From JAWLFI01 sp964627995 (GTDB taxonomy: Bacteria > Bacteroidota > Bacteroidia > Chitinophagales > Saprospiraceae): 64,000 bases of DNA. Within the stretch, counting starts at the first letter, position 1. The number at the start of each line of letters is the position of its first letter. The stretch is from positions 5,865-69,864 of the forward strand of contig CAZVLN010000010.1 in NCBI GenBank assembly GCA_964627995.1. Direction: 5' to 3'. The translations under genes and the position numbers were made by a program. Positions 26,323 to 35,143 of the stretch are shown here, piece by piece. The notes below the pieces were generated by a model that saw nothing but the letters and a program-made list of their open reading frames with translations, did no database searches and had not been told where the DNA came from.

Positions 26323-27078
26323 ATGGAAATTACGATTCCCTGGGGCGATAAGCACTATCGAGTTCAGCTAGATGAGGCTCTAGACTTAACCATCCCTCTC
26401 ATACCCAATCAAGTCGGTCCTAACTGTTATTATGCGCCTCCGTTTGAAGCCTCGCCTGTCCGAAGCGAAAATTTTATTGGGAGTTTGGATGAGGGGTCTG
26501 CGGTGAATTTTTACAACCTCAGGATCAACCCCCACGGAAACGGGACGCATACTGAATGCGTTGGGCACATAAAGCGTGGAAATTTTTCCATTGGAGAAAG
26601 TTTAAAGAACTTTCATTTTCGCGCCCAACTTATTTCGGTGTATCCACAAAAGAAAGACAATGGAGATCGAGTCGTAGATCTTTCGAATTTAAAGCATCAA
26701 TGGGAACCGAATGAGGAGGCCGAAGCTTTGATCGTTCGAACTTTACCAAATCTTGACGAAAAGAAGTCACAGATATACAGCGGAACAAATCCTCCATATT
26801 TTACTGCTGATGCCATAGATTATATTGTAGAAAACCAAATAAGACATCTTTTAGTAGACTTGCCATCCATAGACCCGGAAGTAGACGGCGGTCGACTGGC
26901 TGCTCACAAGTCCTTTTTTAATTTTTCGGGTCCTGTGCGAACCGAAAGCACGCTTAGTGAGTTAATATTTGTACCTAACGAAGTAAAAGACGGAAATTAT
27001 TTATTACAGCTTTCTGTATTGCGTCTGGACTTAGACGCAAGTCCAAGCCGGGTTGTGATTTATGAACTCAAACGCTAA
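26323..27078 (+). CDS. Cyclase-family (kynurenine formamidase-like) metal hydrolase
   Basis: A 251-residue amidohydrolase-type enzyme. The family motif HxxGTHxExxxH is present as HGNGTHTECVGH (His71, His76, Glu78, His82), which binds zinc or manganese; the partner Asp/His region is near DLPSIDPEVDGG. Members hydrolyse N-formylkynurenine, isatin or cyclic esters; the substrate here cannot be read from the sequence. The gene starts two bases after the nadK stop and its own stop overlaps the next ATG (TAATG). Confidence 0.85.
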   Translation: MEITIPWGDKHYRVQLDEALDLTIPLIPNQVGPNCYYAPPFEASPVRSENFIGSLDEGSAVNFYNLRINPHGNGTHTECVGHIKRGNFSIGESLKNFHFRAQLISVYPQKKDNGDRVVDLSNLKHQWEPNEEAEALIVRTLPNLDEKKSQIYSGTNPPYFTADAIDYIVENQIRHLLVDLPSIDPEVDGGRLAAHKSFFNFSGPVRTESTLSELIFVPNEVKDGNYLLQLSVLRLDLDASPSRVVIYELKR

Positions 27079-27761
27079 TGGCTGACTCTAATCCTATTGA
27101 ATTGTATACGAGCTTTAAAGAGACGGGTCAACAATCTTTTCGATCGATTGTAGACTTTTGGGATGAACATCATGACGATCTCTATCAGCTGCCTTTAGAT
27201 AAGTATTTTGATCTTTTGAATACTTATGCACGAGCTCTTTTTGAATTGGGTAAATACAAAAAGTTTTTATCCAAGGCAGAAGAAATATTAGCACTGTCCT
27301 TTGAATATAATTTAACGCATTGGGAAGATAAGGATATAGTCGTTCATACCTTGGTGAAGAAATCTGCTGCTCATTTTCATTTGTACGAATTGCAAGCCGC
27401 TCGAAAGTCATTGCTACAAGTCTTGGTCCTCTCTCCTGATCATTCCGCTGCCCGCCATCTATTGCAGCGTTGCGTGCAACGCGAAAGCAGGAGCAAAAAG
27501 CAGGTATGGCGAGCCCTCACCATATTATTGTTGTTGGCTGCGGCGGTTTCTGTTGCTGCTGAGCTTATTATTATACGACCTTTCTTTCCCGCTATTGTTG
27601 AAGTCACGGAGTATGTGCGTATTGGTCTTTTTGTAGCTGGTTTGAGTCTATGGGCAGGTGCTGAAACGGTGCAATGGATTCGCGAGCGAAATAAATGTGC
27701 GCGGATTATTGAAGGGCTTTCCAAAGACAAAGACGCAGATAATACTATATCATCTTTCTGA
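27078..27761 (+). CDS. Tetratricopeptide-like membrane protein of unknown function
   Basis: A 227-residue protein. Residues about 40-135 are helical pairs of TPR type (YARALFELGKYKKFLSKAEEIL, AAHFHLYELQAARKSLLQVLVLSP). Two hydrophobic helices follow at about 147-170 and 178-198, and the end is charged and cytoplasmic. I do not recognise a family. It is translationally coupled to the cyclase gene (TAATG). Its last codons overlap the last codons of the convergent CpcT-like gene by 12 bases. Confidence 0.72.
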   Translation: MADSNPIELYTSFKETGQQSFRSIVDFWDEHHDDLYQLPLDKYFDLLNTYARALFELGKYKKFLSKAEEILALSFEYNLTHWEDKDIVVHTLVKKSAAHFHLYELQAARKSLLQVLVLSPDHSAARHLLQRCVQRESRSKKQVWRALTILLLLAAAVSVAAELIIIRPFFPAIVEVTEYVRIGLFVAGLSLWAGAETVQWIRERNKCARIIEGLSKDKDADNTISSF

Positions 27762-28439
27762 ACTGCTATTGACTTCGTCGTCTCCTTCGCCCTTCATTCG
27801 TTCAAAGCGATATGGCCCTTCATTAGGACCCCATACTTGTTTTCCTTCTTGATTCCATCCTCTGTCCCAACTTTTAATCATATCACTCCAGATTTCAACC
27901 TGAGAAGTTGCGTAGCTTGCCCCTTGAAAATTTGAGTAACAGTCTTCCCCAAAAGTTTCTCCTTCATAATGCTTAAATGACTCTCGGTTCAGAAAGACAC
28001 CGCAGCCTTCTTTGATACGGACAATTTCTTCCGGATAATCATCAAAAAACTCCGGTGTTTGCCATTTTCCCACAAATACCTGTGGGTTTCTAAAGGTGTA
28101 ATTTAATATTTTGAAGCGCTCTGATGACAATTGAACCAGTCGATACATGCGCTGGCGATAGGGATTCTGAGGATTTTCAGCCCTTGCCTGTTCAACATAG
28201 AACCACTGGCCGCTGCGTTCTTTCCATACCTGAACAATATGTAAGTTAATCGATGCATACTGAGTATCTTGCTTCGCTTGTGCTGCTGAAGAAAAAGAAC
28301 CCGTTAAAAGATTAGTTAATTCCTCTTTGGAATCTGAATACGAAATCGTTCGACTCCCCCCACAGGCTATTAGCAAGAGTAAACTAAAAAACAAGGTGAT
28401 ATAAGAAAACTTACACATAAAACAATAACTGATATGCAC
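27750..28439 (-). CDS. CpcT/CpeT-like lipoprotein
   Basis: A 229-residue lipoprotein; the signal peptide ends in the lipobox LIAC. The start could be the ATG at 28439 or the one seven codons in (28418); both give a usable signal. The mature chain matches the CpcT/CpeT family (DUF1001): LTGSFSSAAQA, YYSINLH-like YASINLHIVQVW, WFYVEQAR, RVYRL-like RMYRLVQL, and CGVFLNR near 146. In cyanobacteria these are bilin lyases that attach phycocyanobilin to phycobiliproteins. This organism has no sign of phototrophy, so the protein probably binds another ligand; that is inference. Confidence 0.8.
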   Translation of the reverse strand: MHISYCFMCKFSYITLFFSLLLLIACGGSRTISYSDSKEELTNLLTGSFSSAAQAKQDTQYASINLHIVQVWKERSGQWFYVEQARAENPQNPYRQRMYRLVQLSSERFKILNYTFRNPQVFVGKWQTPEFFDDYPEEIVRIKEGCGVFLNRESFKHYEGETFGEDCYSNFQGASYATSQVEIWSDMIKSWDRGWNQEGKQVWGPNEGPYRFERMKGEGDDEVNSSSER

Positions 28440-28530
28440 TCGAATATAGTGAAAAAGATCGTGAATTAGGTCAGTCAGCTATGGGCCTAAAAAAGAAGAT
28501 TTCCGACTAAACGCTCCCCAATCCTACAAT

Positions 28531-28767
28531 TTATACAATTCTGATTTTATCTTTAATTGATCGGATGAACTCTGAAGAGATGCTTGGGCGGTGTACATTC
28601 TTTTTTATAAAAGATCTGTATTGCTGCGCATTTTGAAGCATTTGTTTACAGTTGTCATCTTCAGCTACGGTCTCCAAAAGTTGTCGTTCATCGCCATGAT
28701 CTAGGGCGTGGTCAAGATACAGATCAATTTTTTCCTGGAAATTACTGAGTTCTTTTGAATCATTCAT
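28531..28767 (-). CDS. Small protein, likely anti-sigma factor
   Basis: A 78-residue acidic, helical protein (LYLDHALDHGDERQLLETVAEDDNC) with one Cys. The N-terminal helix-turn-helix-like pattern 'IDLYLDHALDHGDERQLLE' resembles the sigma-binding part of small zinc-finger anti-sigma proteins, but the zinc motif HxxxCxxC is absent. It lies 127 bases downstream of an ECF sigma factor gene on the same strand, the typical place for the cognate regulator. The role is inferred from position and shape. Confidence 0.55.
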   Translation of the reverse strand: MNDSKELSNFQEKIDLYLDHALDHGDERQLLETVAEDDNCKQMLQNAQQYRSFIKKNVHRPSISSEFIRSIKDKIRIV

Positions 28768-28894
28768 ACCGTAGTGTTTTTACAGGTAGCCTTACTTTAT
28801 ATAAGCGTTAGAGGCATTTAGCCCGATAATTACTTTGCTTTGTTAACACAACTTCTCGATTATGCTAAGATAAAACATTTTATCAATTTTTATG

Positions 28895-29479
28895 TCACCC
28901 CCCGCGCTTATCCTCATAGCCTTTGCTCTCTGCGTAATTTTTCAATTTTTCTTTCAACAGGTTTCGCGCACGAAATAGCCTTGATCTAACAGTACCCAAT
29001 GGAATACCAATAATACTTGAGATTTCTTCGTACGAAAATCCTTCAATATCACACAAAAGCACCACCGTGCGAAAATCAACAGGTAAGGAGTTAATCGCAT
29101 TCGAAACTTCATCACCCATCATATTTTTAAACAGTTCGTCCCGCAGATCTAAATACTGGACACTGCTGGCCATGTCTGTATCGTGATAAGAGATATACTC
29201 CTCAAGGTCGACTTTTGTAGGCCGTTTGCTTTTTTTTCGGTACTCGTTAATGTACCCATTTTTCAATATCTTGAACAGCCATGCTTTAGCATTAGTTCCG
29301 GATTCGTAGTTTTCTATAAATCGATATGCTTTTAAATACGTATCCTGAACGAGGTCCTTTGCCATAGCCTCATCATAACAAAGGTGATAAGCAAAGGTGT
29401 TTAAAGACTCAATATGAGGAAAGAGTTCTTCCTCAAATACCTTTTCCTTTTCCGCCGCTGTAAGTGATTTTTTGGCCAT
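28895..29479 (-). CDS. ECF-subfamily RNA polymerase sigma factor
   Basis: A 194-residue sigma factor when started at the ATG at 29479 (MAKKS). A start at 29524 would add 15 residues of non-family sequence, so the shorter form is preferred. Region 2 spans LNTFAYHLCYDEAMAKDLVQ to WLFKILKNGYINEYRKK (about 25-80). Region 4 spans LPVDFRTVVLLCDIEGFSYEEIS to GTVRSRLFRARNLLKEKLKN (about 125-180), ending in the DNA-binding helix. It lies downstream of pdeM by 52 bases and upstream of a probable anti-sigma gene. Stimulus and target promoters are unknown. Confidence 0.92.
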   Translation of the reverse strand: MAKKSLTAAEKEKVFEEELFPHIESLNTFAYHLCYDEAMAKDLVQDTYLKAYRFIENYESGTNAKAWLFKILKNGYINEYRKKSKRPTKVDLEEYISYHDTDMASSVQYLDLRDELFKNMMGDEVSNAINSLPVDFRTVVLLCDIEGFSYEEISSIIGIPLGTVRSRLFRARNLLKEKLKNYAESKGYEDKRGG

Positions 29480-29530
29480 ACTGATAGGGTAAAGATGCTT
29501 AATTTTTATCAATTCTGGGAACATCCGCCA

Positions 29531-30238
29531 TCAACTTTTATCCGTAGCCCCTTTCGCTTCAGGGCCCGGGATGGCGATTACCTTTTCGCCGGTGGCTACG
29601 AAGACTCTTTCTAGAGGCGTTTGCACCTTTATTCGGCTCAAGCCTGTAAATTGCCCTAAAGCGGGAAGAACGCAGGAGCTTTCCGTAAAATGAAAACAAG
29701 GCAAGACAAGCCTTTGTTTGCCTTTCCCTCTTAGCTCAATACCCGGGTGTATATGACCTGAAATTGTAGCTCCACTTTCACCATTTATCTCCACGCTGTG
29801 CACCAGTTCGATTCCGGCCTTAGTCTGGTAGCGATCAAAACAGGAAACCCCTATGCCATCATAATATCGACGGTCAATAAGGTCGTGGTTGCCTAACACT
29901 AAAGACCAGGAGATATGATTATAGGTTTTTATCCATTGCGCAAACCGATCCCAGGCCACCTGTTCAAAATAACTATGAAAAAGATCGCCTAAAATCCAGA
30001 CCTCAGCAGGTGAAAAGGTATGAATCATTTCAGAAATCATATTTAGAGTAGCCTTGTCGGACCCCTCGGGCAAATGAATTCCAGCCCGCTGGAAATGCCG
30101 TGTCTTCCCCAAATGTAAATCTGTAACCAATAAGCTTTGCTCAGCTACCCAAAACATACCCTTTAAGGGATGTAAGATCCAGTCCTCTCCTTTCCATCTA
30201 TGCTTTATTGTCGAATAGGTTTTATCGTTTAAGCTCAT
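29531..30238 (-). CDS. pdeM: PdeM-type metallophosphoesterase
   Basis: A 235-residue calcineurin-like phosphoesterase matching the ligase-associated DNA damage response endonuclease PdeM. The metal site is spread over VTDLHLGK (near 38-45), LGDLFHS (near 84-90), LGNHD (near 114-118) and SGHIHPG (near 160-166). In other bacteria pdeM sits with a DNA ligase, a helicase and an exonuclease (Lhr/LigD-like sets); none of these is adjacent here, so the assignment rests on sequence only. The ECF sigma gene follows 52 bases downstream on the same strand. Confidence 0.85.
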   Translation of the reverse strand: MSLNDKTYSTIKHRWKGEDWILHPLKGMFWVAEQSLLVTDLHLGKTRHFQRAGIHLPEGSDKATLNMISEMIHTFSPAEVWILGDLFHSYFEQVAWDRFAQWIKTYNHISWSLVLGNHDLIDRRYYDGIGVSCFDRYQTKAGIELVHSVEINGESGATISGHIHPGIELRGKGKQRLVLPCFHFTESSCVLPALGQFTGLSRIKVQTPLERVFVATGEKVIAIPGPEAKGATDKS

Positions 30239-30384
30239 TACAATCAGACGTTTTATGCTGCACTATGGTTCTAACTTTTTACAATAAGGACAATTTTTGA
30301 CCAAAATCATCTCTAATGTTGATTTAAGTCACCCAAAAGTTGAAAAAGAATCTTCACCTTCGAGTTGAACAAAACAACATAAAG

Positions 30385-30804
30385 ATGAAAAAAAGAGAAC
30401 CCGTTTCGGAAATCATGACAAAATCTGTCATTAGTGTAAATAAGGATAAGGATAATTTACGCGATGTAAAAAAACTTTTCAACAAAGAAAACATCCGACA
30501 TTTACCTGTAAATGATGGTAATAAAATCATAGGCATTATTAGTAAGAATGATCTTATGCGACTCAGTTTTGGCAGTATGTTTGAGAATCAAGAAAATGCA
30601 GATGAGGCCGTATTAGACATGTTGTCGATTGATCAGGTTATGACGCATAACCCAACGACTGTTGATTCTGCTACTGAAATCCGGGAAATTGCGCAAATGT
30701 TAATTGATGGTGGATTTAACTCACTACCTATTGTTGATGACGGAGACACCGTAGGTATTGTGACCAGTACTGATATCATGAAGTATTTCCTAGACCAATA
30801 TTAA
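30385..30804 (+). CDS. CBS-domain pair protein
   Basis: A 139-residue protein made of two CBS motifs, VSEIMTKSVISVNKDKDNLRDVKKLF and VMTHNPTTVDSATEIREIAQM, each ending in a Bateman-module strand (KIIGIISKNDL, TVGIVTSTDIM). Such modules bind adenine nucleotides as energy sensors; there is no attached effector domain, so it may act in trans. The start is set at the ATG at 30385, preceded by AAAG; an in-frame TTG at 30340 adds 15 residues and is less likely. A hairpin terminator follows. Confidence 0.88.
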   Translation: MKKREPVSEIMTKSVISVNKDKDNLRDVKKLFNKENIRHLPVNDGNKIIGIISKNDLMRLSFGSMFENQENADEAVLDMLSIDQVMTHNPTTVDSATEIREIAQMLIDGGFNSLPIVDDGDTVGIVTSTDIMKYFLDQY

Positions 30805-30869
30805 TTAGGTCGCGGTGAGAGCCCGCATTTTCAAGTAATAAAAAATGGCCCGAACAACTAAATAAGGTG

Positions 30870-30898
30870 AGCACCCTGTAGGTTGTAGGGCTTTTTTT
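30870..30898 (+). terminator. Terminator after the CBS-domain gene
   Basis: AGCACCCT (30870-30877) and AGGGCT (30887-30892) form a stem with a small bulge around a 9-base loop, followed by seven T. About 65 bases past the stop codon. Confidence 0.6.
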
Positions 30899-31014
30899 AT
30901 TCCATGTGATTATACCCTATTTGCTTAAGGGTTTCATGGTAAGCCCTAAATACTTCGGATAGAAGTGCCAGATACTGAATTCTTTTTGGTTGGGCGACAA
31001 AAAAATACTTAGTA

Positions 31015-32604
31015 CTATTTTCGAATTAAAACCTGGATATACTTATTTGCTTTGGGTTGCAAACTATTGGCATCTTGAGCCCAAATGCGGCGGTCACTAG
31101 CTAGTCCATCCATTTCGTACAGTGCAATGGGACGGTATTGATTTTTAGCATATCGATATGCCCACTGGTACACATCTTGATGATCTCCCTCAGTAATGCT
31201 CCAGGAATAAGGGTGGTTTACAAATACCAGATAAAGAGGTTTTTCGCCCTGAACATCAGAAGTAAACTCAGAACGCATTTTCCCCCTTCTCGGATGGCGC
31301 TTGTTTAAAAAAGTAATAAAAGTATGTGCCGTGAAGGGTGTTTGCTTCAGGTACACATACAATTGCGGTTCGGAGCCCATAACTGCAACCTCTTCCTTTA
31401 CGTTACCATAAGTTTTTAGTTTTGAAGCGATATCTTGAATTTCCAAAAATGGATTGTTTCCATATGAGCGCCGTGCCCAACTTTCCACGCTCGGCTTGAT
31501 GTACACATTTCGCTGATTGCTAAAGTGAAAAGCGAAAACACATAATAAGAGGGCAGCCAGGAGGAGGTCTTTATATTTGGAAGATAAGTTGCGACCAATT
31601 TGAACGCCCATGAATTCCCATAATGCTCCAACCCCCAAGGCTAATGCTGGCAGAACTAAAATCCAATAATGCCCGTAAAATCGCAGTCCCGGACTCACTG
31701 CTAAAAGTGAAAAAACTGCAAACAGAGCCGGAGTGGCTCGTCCCCAAACACCCTTTTTCAAAAAGAAATGTGCAATAAATCCCAAGCAAGCTAAAGCTAC
31801 CCAAATCATGCTATGCGGAGCACTATAGTTTAAAAAGCTGATTAAATATTCCAGGCCTTTAGACCAGGAGATTGATTGGGTGTAAACTGTCGCTGGATAC
31901 GTTAACATCCAGTACAACATATCTGACCATCCTCCGTGAATGACAATCCAGAGGGTAGTTAAAAAAGGCCCTGAGATAAAACCCAATAGCACAAGCCCGA
32001 CACGTCTAAAAGACGTCTCACGGCGAATCCACAAGGCATATCCAGCCCACAAGGCTAAAAACGAAAGTGGAAATAGCATGTTTTGTTTTATCCAGAAAGA
32101 CCAACCCAGCAGAAAGCCCCCTAATACTGCAAGCGCCCAGTGTCGGTTAGTAAAATCCAGTAATAGAATACCCAGTAAGAAAAAAAAGACCATAATAGCC
32201 TCCGGCAACAGAGCAAAACCATGAATGTATGGATTCATACTCAATGTATAAAAAACAAGCTGCGACGCCAGTGCTCCCCACTGCCAACCTTTTCGATATA
32301 AGATTAAAAAAAGTAAAATACCCGCTAACCCGTAAAAACAGATGGTATATAATCGTGCTCCATCAAATCCGTAAGCGCCCACTGAGGCCATCAACGCATA
32401 GGTATAAAACAAGCCTGGTGGCTTCATCTCGTACACATCTTTATAAGGGAGCTTTCCTTCGGCGACTTGCTTTCCAATCACCAAATATGTCCCCTCATCT
32501 CTATCTAATGGCATATCGAGATAAGGCAGGCGCAAAGCACTAAATATGACAAGTGCGAGAAAGGCAGCAACTCCCCATTTCACAGCATGTGCTTTTTTCA
32601 CCAT
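31015..32604 (-). CDS. GT39/PMT-family glycosyltransferase-like membrane protein
   Basis: A 529-residue polytopic membrane protein with about 11 hydrophobic helices between residues 9 and 365. The first loop holds MPLDRDEGTYLVIGKQVAEG (31-50) with the acidic DxDE-type pair used by PMT/ArnT enzymes to bind the lipid-linked donor, followed by LPYKDVYEMKPPG. The C-terminal 150 residues form a periplasmic domain. It likely transfers a sugar from a polyprenyl-phosphate donor to a cell-surface lipid or protein; neither substrate is known. It is a lone gene on the minus strand. Confidence 0.82.
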   Translation of the reverse strand: MVKKAHAVKWGVAAFLALVIFSALRLPYLDMPLDRDEGTYLVIGKQVAEGKLPYKDVYEMKPPGLFYTYALMASVGAYGFDGARLYTICFYGLAGILLFLILYRKGWQWGALASQLVFYTLSMNPYIHGFALLPEAIMVFFFLLGILLLDFTNRHWALAVLGGFLLGWSFWIKQNMLFPLSFLALWAGYALWIRRETSFRRVGLVLLGFISGPFLTTLWIVIHGGWSDMLYWMLTYPATVYTQSISWSKGLEYLISFLNYSAPHSMIWVALACLGFIAHFFLKKGVWGRATPALFAVFSLLAVSPGLRFYGHYWILVLPALALGVGALWEFMGVQIGRNLSSKYKDLLLAALLLCVFAFHFSNQRNVYIKPSVESWARRSYGNNPFLEIQDIASKLKTYGNVKEEVAVMGSEPQLYVYLKQTPFTAHTFITFLNKRHPRRGKMRSEFTSDVQGEKPLYLVFVNHPYSWSITEGDHQDVYQWAYRYAKNQYRPIALYEMDGLASDRRIWAQDANSLQPKANKYIQVLIRK

Positions 32605-32961
32605 ACCATAAAAGTAAAATTATTTATCCACTTGATGATGCCCAATTTAAAACAGCGACTAATGAGTCATTTTACAAAACAACTTGAATACCAGACTGGA
32701 TAGCCAGTCACATACTGATTATTCTTACCAATCGGATTTATACAGAGTAGCCATACAACTATAAGATTCAATAGAACTGAATTATGATTAACACAAAACT
32801 AACAATTTACAGCGAAGATGTCATTATGGCGCACCAATTTGGACAATTGTGTCTTTTTGTCATGTTGTTAGACCATTTATATGTCTCTTTGACTCAAAAA
32901 AAGCATTGGTATAGGTGTTGATACTACAAAGTTAAATTTGATAATAAAAAAAAGTATAGTT
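32605..32961 (+). promoter_or_regulatory. Gap with the Hsp20 promoter
   Basis: This 357-base AT-rich stretch has no supported gene. TAAATTTG at 32933-32940, 21 bases before the Hsp20 ATG, matches TAnnTTTG; a TTG at 32906-32908 lies 24 bases upstream, slightly beyond the usual spacer. I see no CIRCE or other heat-shock operator. Confidence 0.5.
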
Positions 32962-33393
32962 ATGAAGATCACAAGATGGAATTCCGAAAGACCCGCTGTT
33001 CACAATTGGATGGACGATTTCTTTAATAAAGGAATTGGAAGTGTTTTTAACGACGACACAAGTGCTTTGCGCCCCGACGTCAACGTAAAGGAGTCCGATG
33101 ATGCTTTTATTATGGAGGTAGCAGCACCGGGCTTAGACAAATCAGACTTTAATATTCAAGTAGAAGATGGAAACTTAACGTTATCAGCAGAACGAAAAAC
33201 TGAAAACGAGGAATCTACTGAAAAATATTTGCGAAGAGAGTTTCAGTATACATCCTTCAGCCGAAGTTTTCACTTGCCTGACAATGTCAAAATTGAAGAT
33301 ATTGAAGCTAAGTACATAAATGGGGTATTAAACGTTTCGGTGCCTAAAGCACAACCCACTATAGCTCAACCCCGACGAATTGAAATTTCCTAA
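32962..33393 (+). CDS. Small heat shock protein, Hsp20/alpha-crystallin family
   Basis: A 143-residue ATP-independent holdase when started at the ATG at 32962; the frame is open to a TTG at 32938, which is unlikely. The N-terminus holds WMDDFFNKGIGSVF. The alpha-crystallin domain spans about 34-135 with RPDVNVKESDDAFIMEVAAPGLDKSDF-type strands and the conserved GVLNVSVPK near the end. It is a single-gene unit with a strong perfect-palindrome terminator, which suits stress-induced expression. Confidence 0.93.
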   Translation: MKITRWNSERPAVHNWMDDFFNKGIGSVFNDDTSALRPDVNVKESDDAFIMEVAAPGLDKSDFNIQVEDGNLTLSAERKTENEESTEKYLRREFQYTSFSRSFHLPDNVKIEDIEAKYINGVLNVSVPKAQPTIAQPRRIEIS

Positions 33394-33414
33394 TTTTTTG
33401 GTTTTTTAGGAGAT

Positions 33415-33448
33415 AAAAAGGGTAAGTCATATGACTTACCCTTTTTTT
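33415..33448 (+). terminator. Strong terminator after Hsp20
   Basis: A perfect palindrome centred between 33430 and 33431: AAAAAGGGTAAGTCAT and its complement ATGACTTACCCTTTTT, extended by further T. The 16-bp stem has essentially no loop in DNA form (an RNA loop would open the central ATAT). It begins about 20 bases past the stop codon. Confidence 0.85.
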
Positions 33449-33574
33449 GTTTCCCTTAAGATAACTGAAGCGACTTTGACCAATTTTACGAATGAATTGA
33501 AATAATCAAATTCTATTCCTTCTACCCTTAGGCAAACAATGGTCGATGAGCTCTGTTCTAATTAAAAAGAATTT

Positions 33575-34159
33575 ATGGATAAATCAGCAGATACTCTCCA
33601 ACCCATACACGGACTTATTTCCCAACGTTGGAGTCCTAGATCCTTTGATACTGATACGCCTATATCTGATTATGATTTAACTGGTATTTTCGAAGCCGCA
33701 AGATGGGCTGCGAGTAGTATGAATGAACAACCCTGGCGGTATTATTATGCCCACAGATCAGATAAAAAGGGATTTGAGGAATTACTTGATTGCCTGGTTG
33801 ATGGTAATAAAGTATGGGCTAAAAATGCAGCTGTGCTCATCGCTATTACTTATAAAGAAAAGTTTGAGAATAATGGCAAGAAAAATATTACCGCACCCCA
33901 TGATACGGGTTTGGCGAATGCTCAACTTGTGTTAGAAGCCCTTTCGAGAAACATATATGCACACATGATGGGTGGATATAAAAAGGAAAAAACCTCCGAA
34001 CTTCTAGGCCTTAAAGAAGAGTCTCCTATCTGTTTTATGGCGTTAGGATATCAAGACAAACCTGAATCTTTACCCAATGAGGATTTAGAAAAAAGAGAAA
34101 AGGCAAAGCGATCACGCAAAAAACCCGAGGAGGTATTTATACCTTTGACTTCCCAATAA
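33575..34159 (+). CDS. Nitroreductase-family FMN enzyme
   Basis: A 194-residue flavoprotein. The N-terminal RWSPRSFDTD with SQR just before it is the FMN phosphate-binding segment; AARWAASSMNEQPW supplies the ring contacts, and ALSRNIYAHMMGGY with GYQDKPE is in the C-terminal half. Such enzymes reduce nitro compounds, quinones or enones with NAD(P)H, usually as dimers; the substrate is unknown. It is a single gene between Hsp20 and the metallophosphoesterase; its start is the ATG at 33575. Confidence 0.9.
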   Translation: MDKSADTLQPIHGLISQRWSPRSFDTDTPISDYDLTGIFEAARWAASSMNEQPWRYYYAHRSDKKGFEELLDCLVDGNKVWAKNAAVLIAITYKEKFENNGKKNITAPHDTGLANAQLVLEALSRNIYAHMMGGYKKEKTSELLGLKEESPICFMALGYQDKPESLPNEDLEKREKAKRSRKKPEEVFIPLTSQ

Positions 34160-34303
34160 GGAAGTGGGTTAGTTTCAAACGGTAATCTGATTTACTTGTG
34201 ATTTTCATTCCTATCTGCCATAATTAGCACAGAGATTATAGTTACTTAACGCTTGAGTAACAATGCTTTCTCAATTTTACGCTATAAAATTTTTAAGGTA
34301 ATT

Positions 34304-35143
34304 ATGGTGAGACGTCATTTAGATCTGGTTGTTCTTTCTGATATGCACTTAGGTTCATACCACTGCCGTGCGCAAGAACTAAATACCTACCTTTCTTCAA
34401 TAAAGCCTAAAACCCTGGTTCTTAATGGCGATGTTCTGGAGCGCTCTGCACTTCGGAGTACGTCTTTCCCTAAAAAACATATGGAGATAATAAATACGCT
34501 ACTTAAGTTTACGCTTTCGGGCACTCAGATATACTATGTTACCGGGAATCACGATGACTATTTACGAAAATTCCTTTCACTTTCACTAGGGTCTATCCAC
34601 CTTCGAGAGAGTTTAGATTTTCAAATTGACGGAGAAAGGTACTGGATATTTCACGGTGATGTTTTAGATGCTCAAAAGTTCGTATCCCCCACTGTTCGCT
34701 TTTTGGGGAAAAAAGGCTACAATCTTCTTTTGCAACTAAATCGAACACAAAATGGGTTAAGAAAACTTTTTGGGAAAAGTCCAATATCTCTAGCCTCTAA
34801 GTTGAAGCATAAACTAGGAAAGGCTCAATCCTACATTGATTTGTTTGAGCGAACCGCCGCCAAACTTGCTTTTAGGAACGGATATGATCGAGTTATATGT
34901 GGGCACATTCATCAACCTACTATTAAGCAAATTTCGGTTGGCAGTCATTCGCTTACTTATATGAATTCTGGTGATTGGGTGGAAAACCTTACCGCCTTAG
35001 AACTCCGATTTGGAAAATGGAGTTTATATAATTATCATCCATTAGACTTCGAACTAGAAAACCCGAAGTTATCAGTTACTCGAAAAAAGCATACTCTATC
35101 AAATAATAAAAGAGTGTCAATACCAGAAAAATTCGAGTTTTAA
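34304..35143 (+). CDS. Calcineurin-like phosphoesterase, LpxH/UDP-2,3-diacylglucosamine hydrolase type
   Basis: A 279-residue metallophosphoesterase. The start at the ATG at 34304 is preceded by AAGG; an open TTG at 34253 adds 17 non-family residues. The metal ligands fall in VLSDMHLG, LNGDVLE, GNHDDY, FHGDVLD and CGHIHQP, the order of the UDP-2,3-diacylglucosamine diphosphatase group of Bacteroidota. Such enzymes act in lipid A synthesis, but members of this subgroup vary and the substrate is not proven. Its stop overlaps the end of the convergent sugar kinase by four bases. Confidence 0.85.
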   Translation: MVRRHLDLVVLSDMHLGSYHCRAQELNTYLSSIKPKTLVLNGDVLERSALRSTSFPKKHMEIINTLLKFTLSGTQIYYVTGNHDDYLRKFLSLSLGSIHLRESLDFQIDGERYWIFHGDVLDAQKFVSPTVRFLGKKGYNLLLQLNRTQNGLRKLFGKSPISLASKLKHKLGKAQSYIDLFERTAAKLAFRNGYDRVICGHIHQPTIKQISVGSHSLTYMNSGDWVENLTALELRFGKWSLYNYHPLDFELENPKLSVTRKKHTLSNNKRVSIPEKFEF

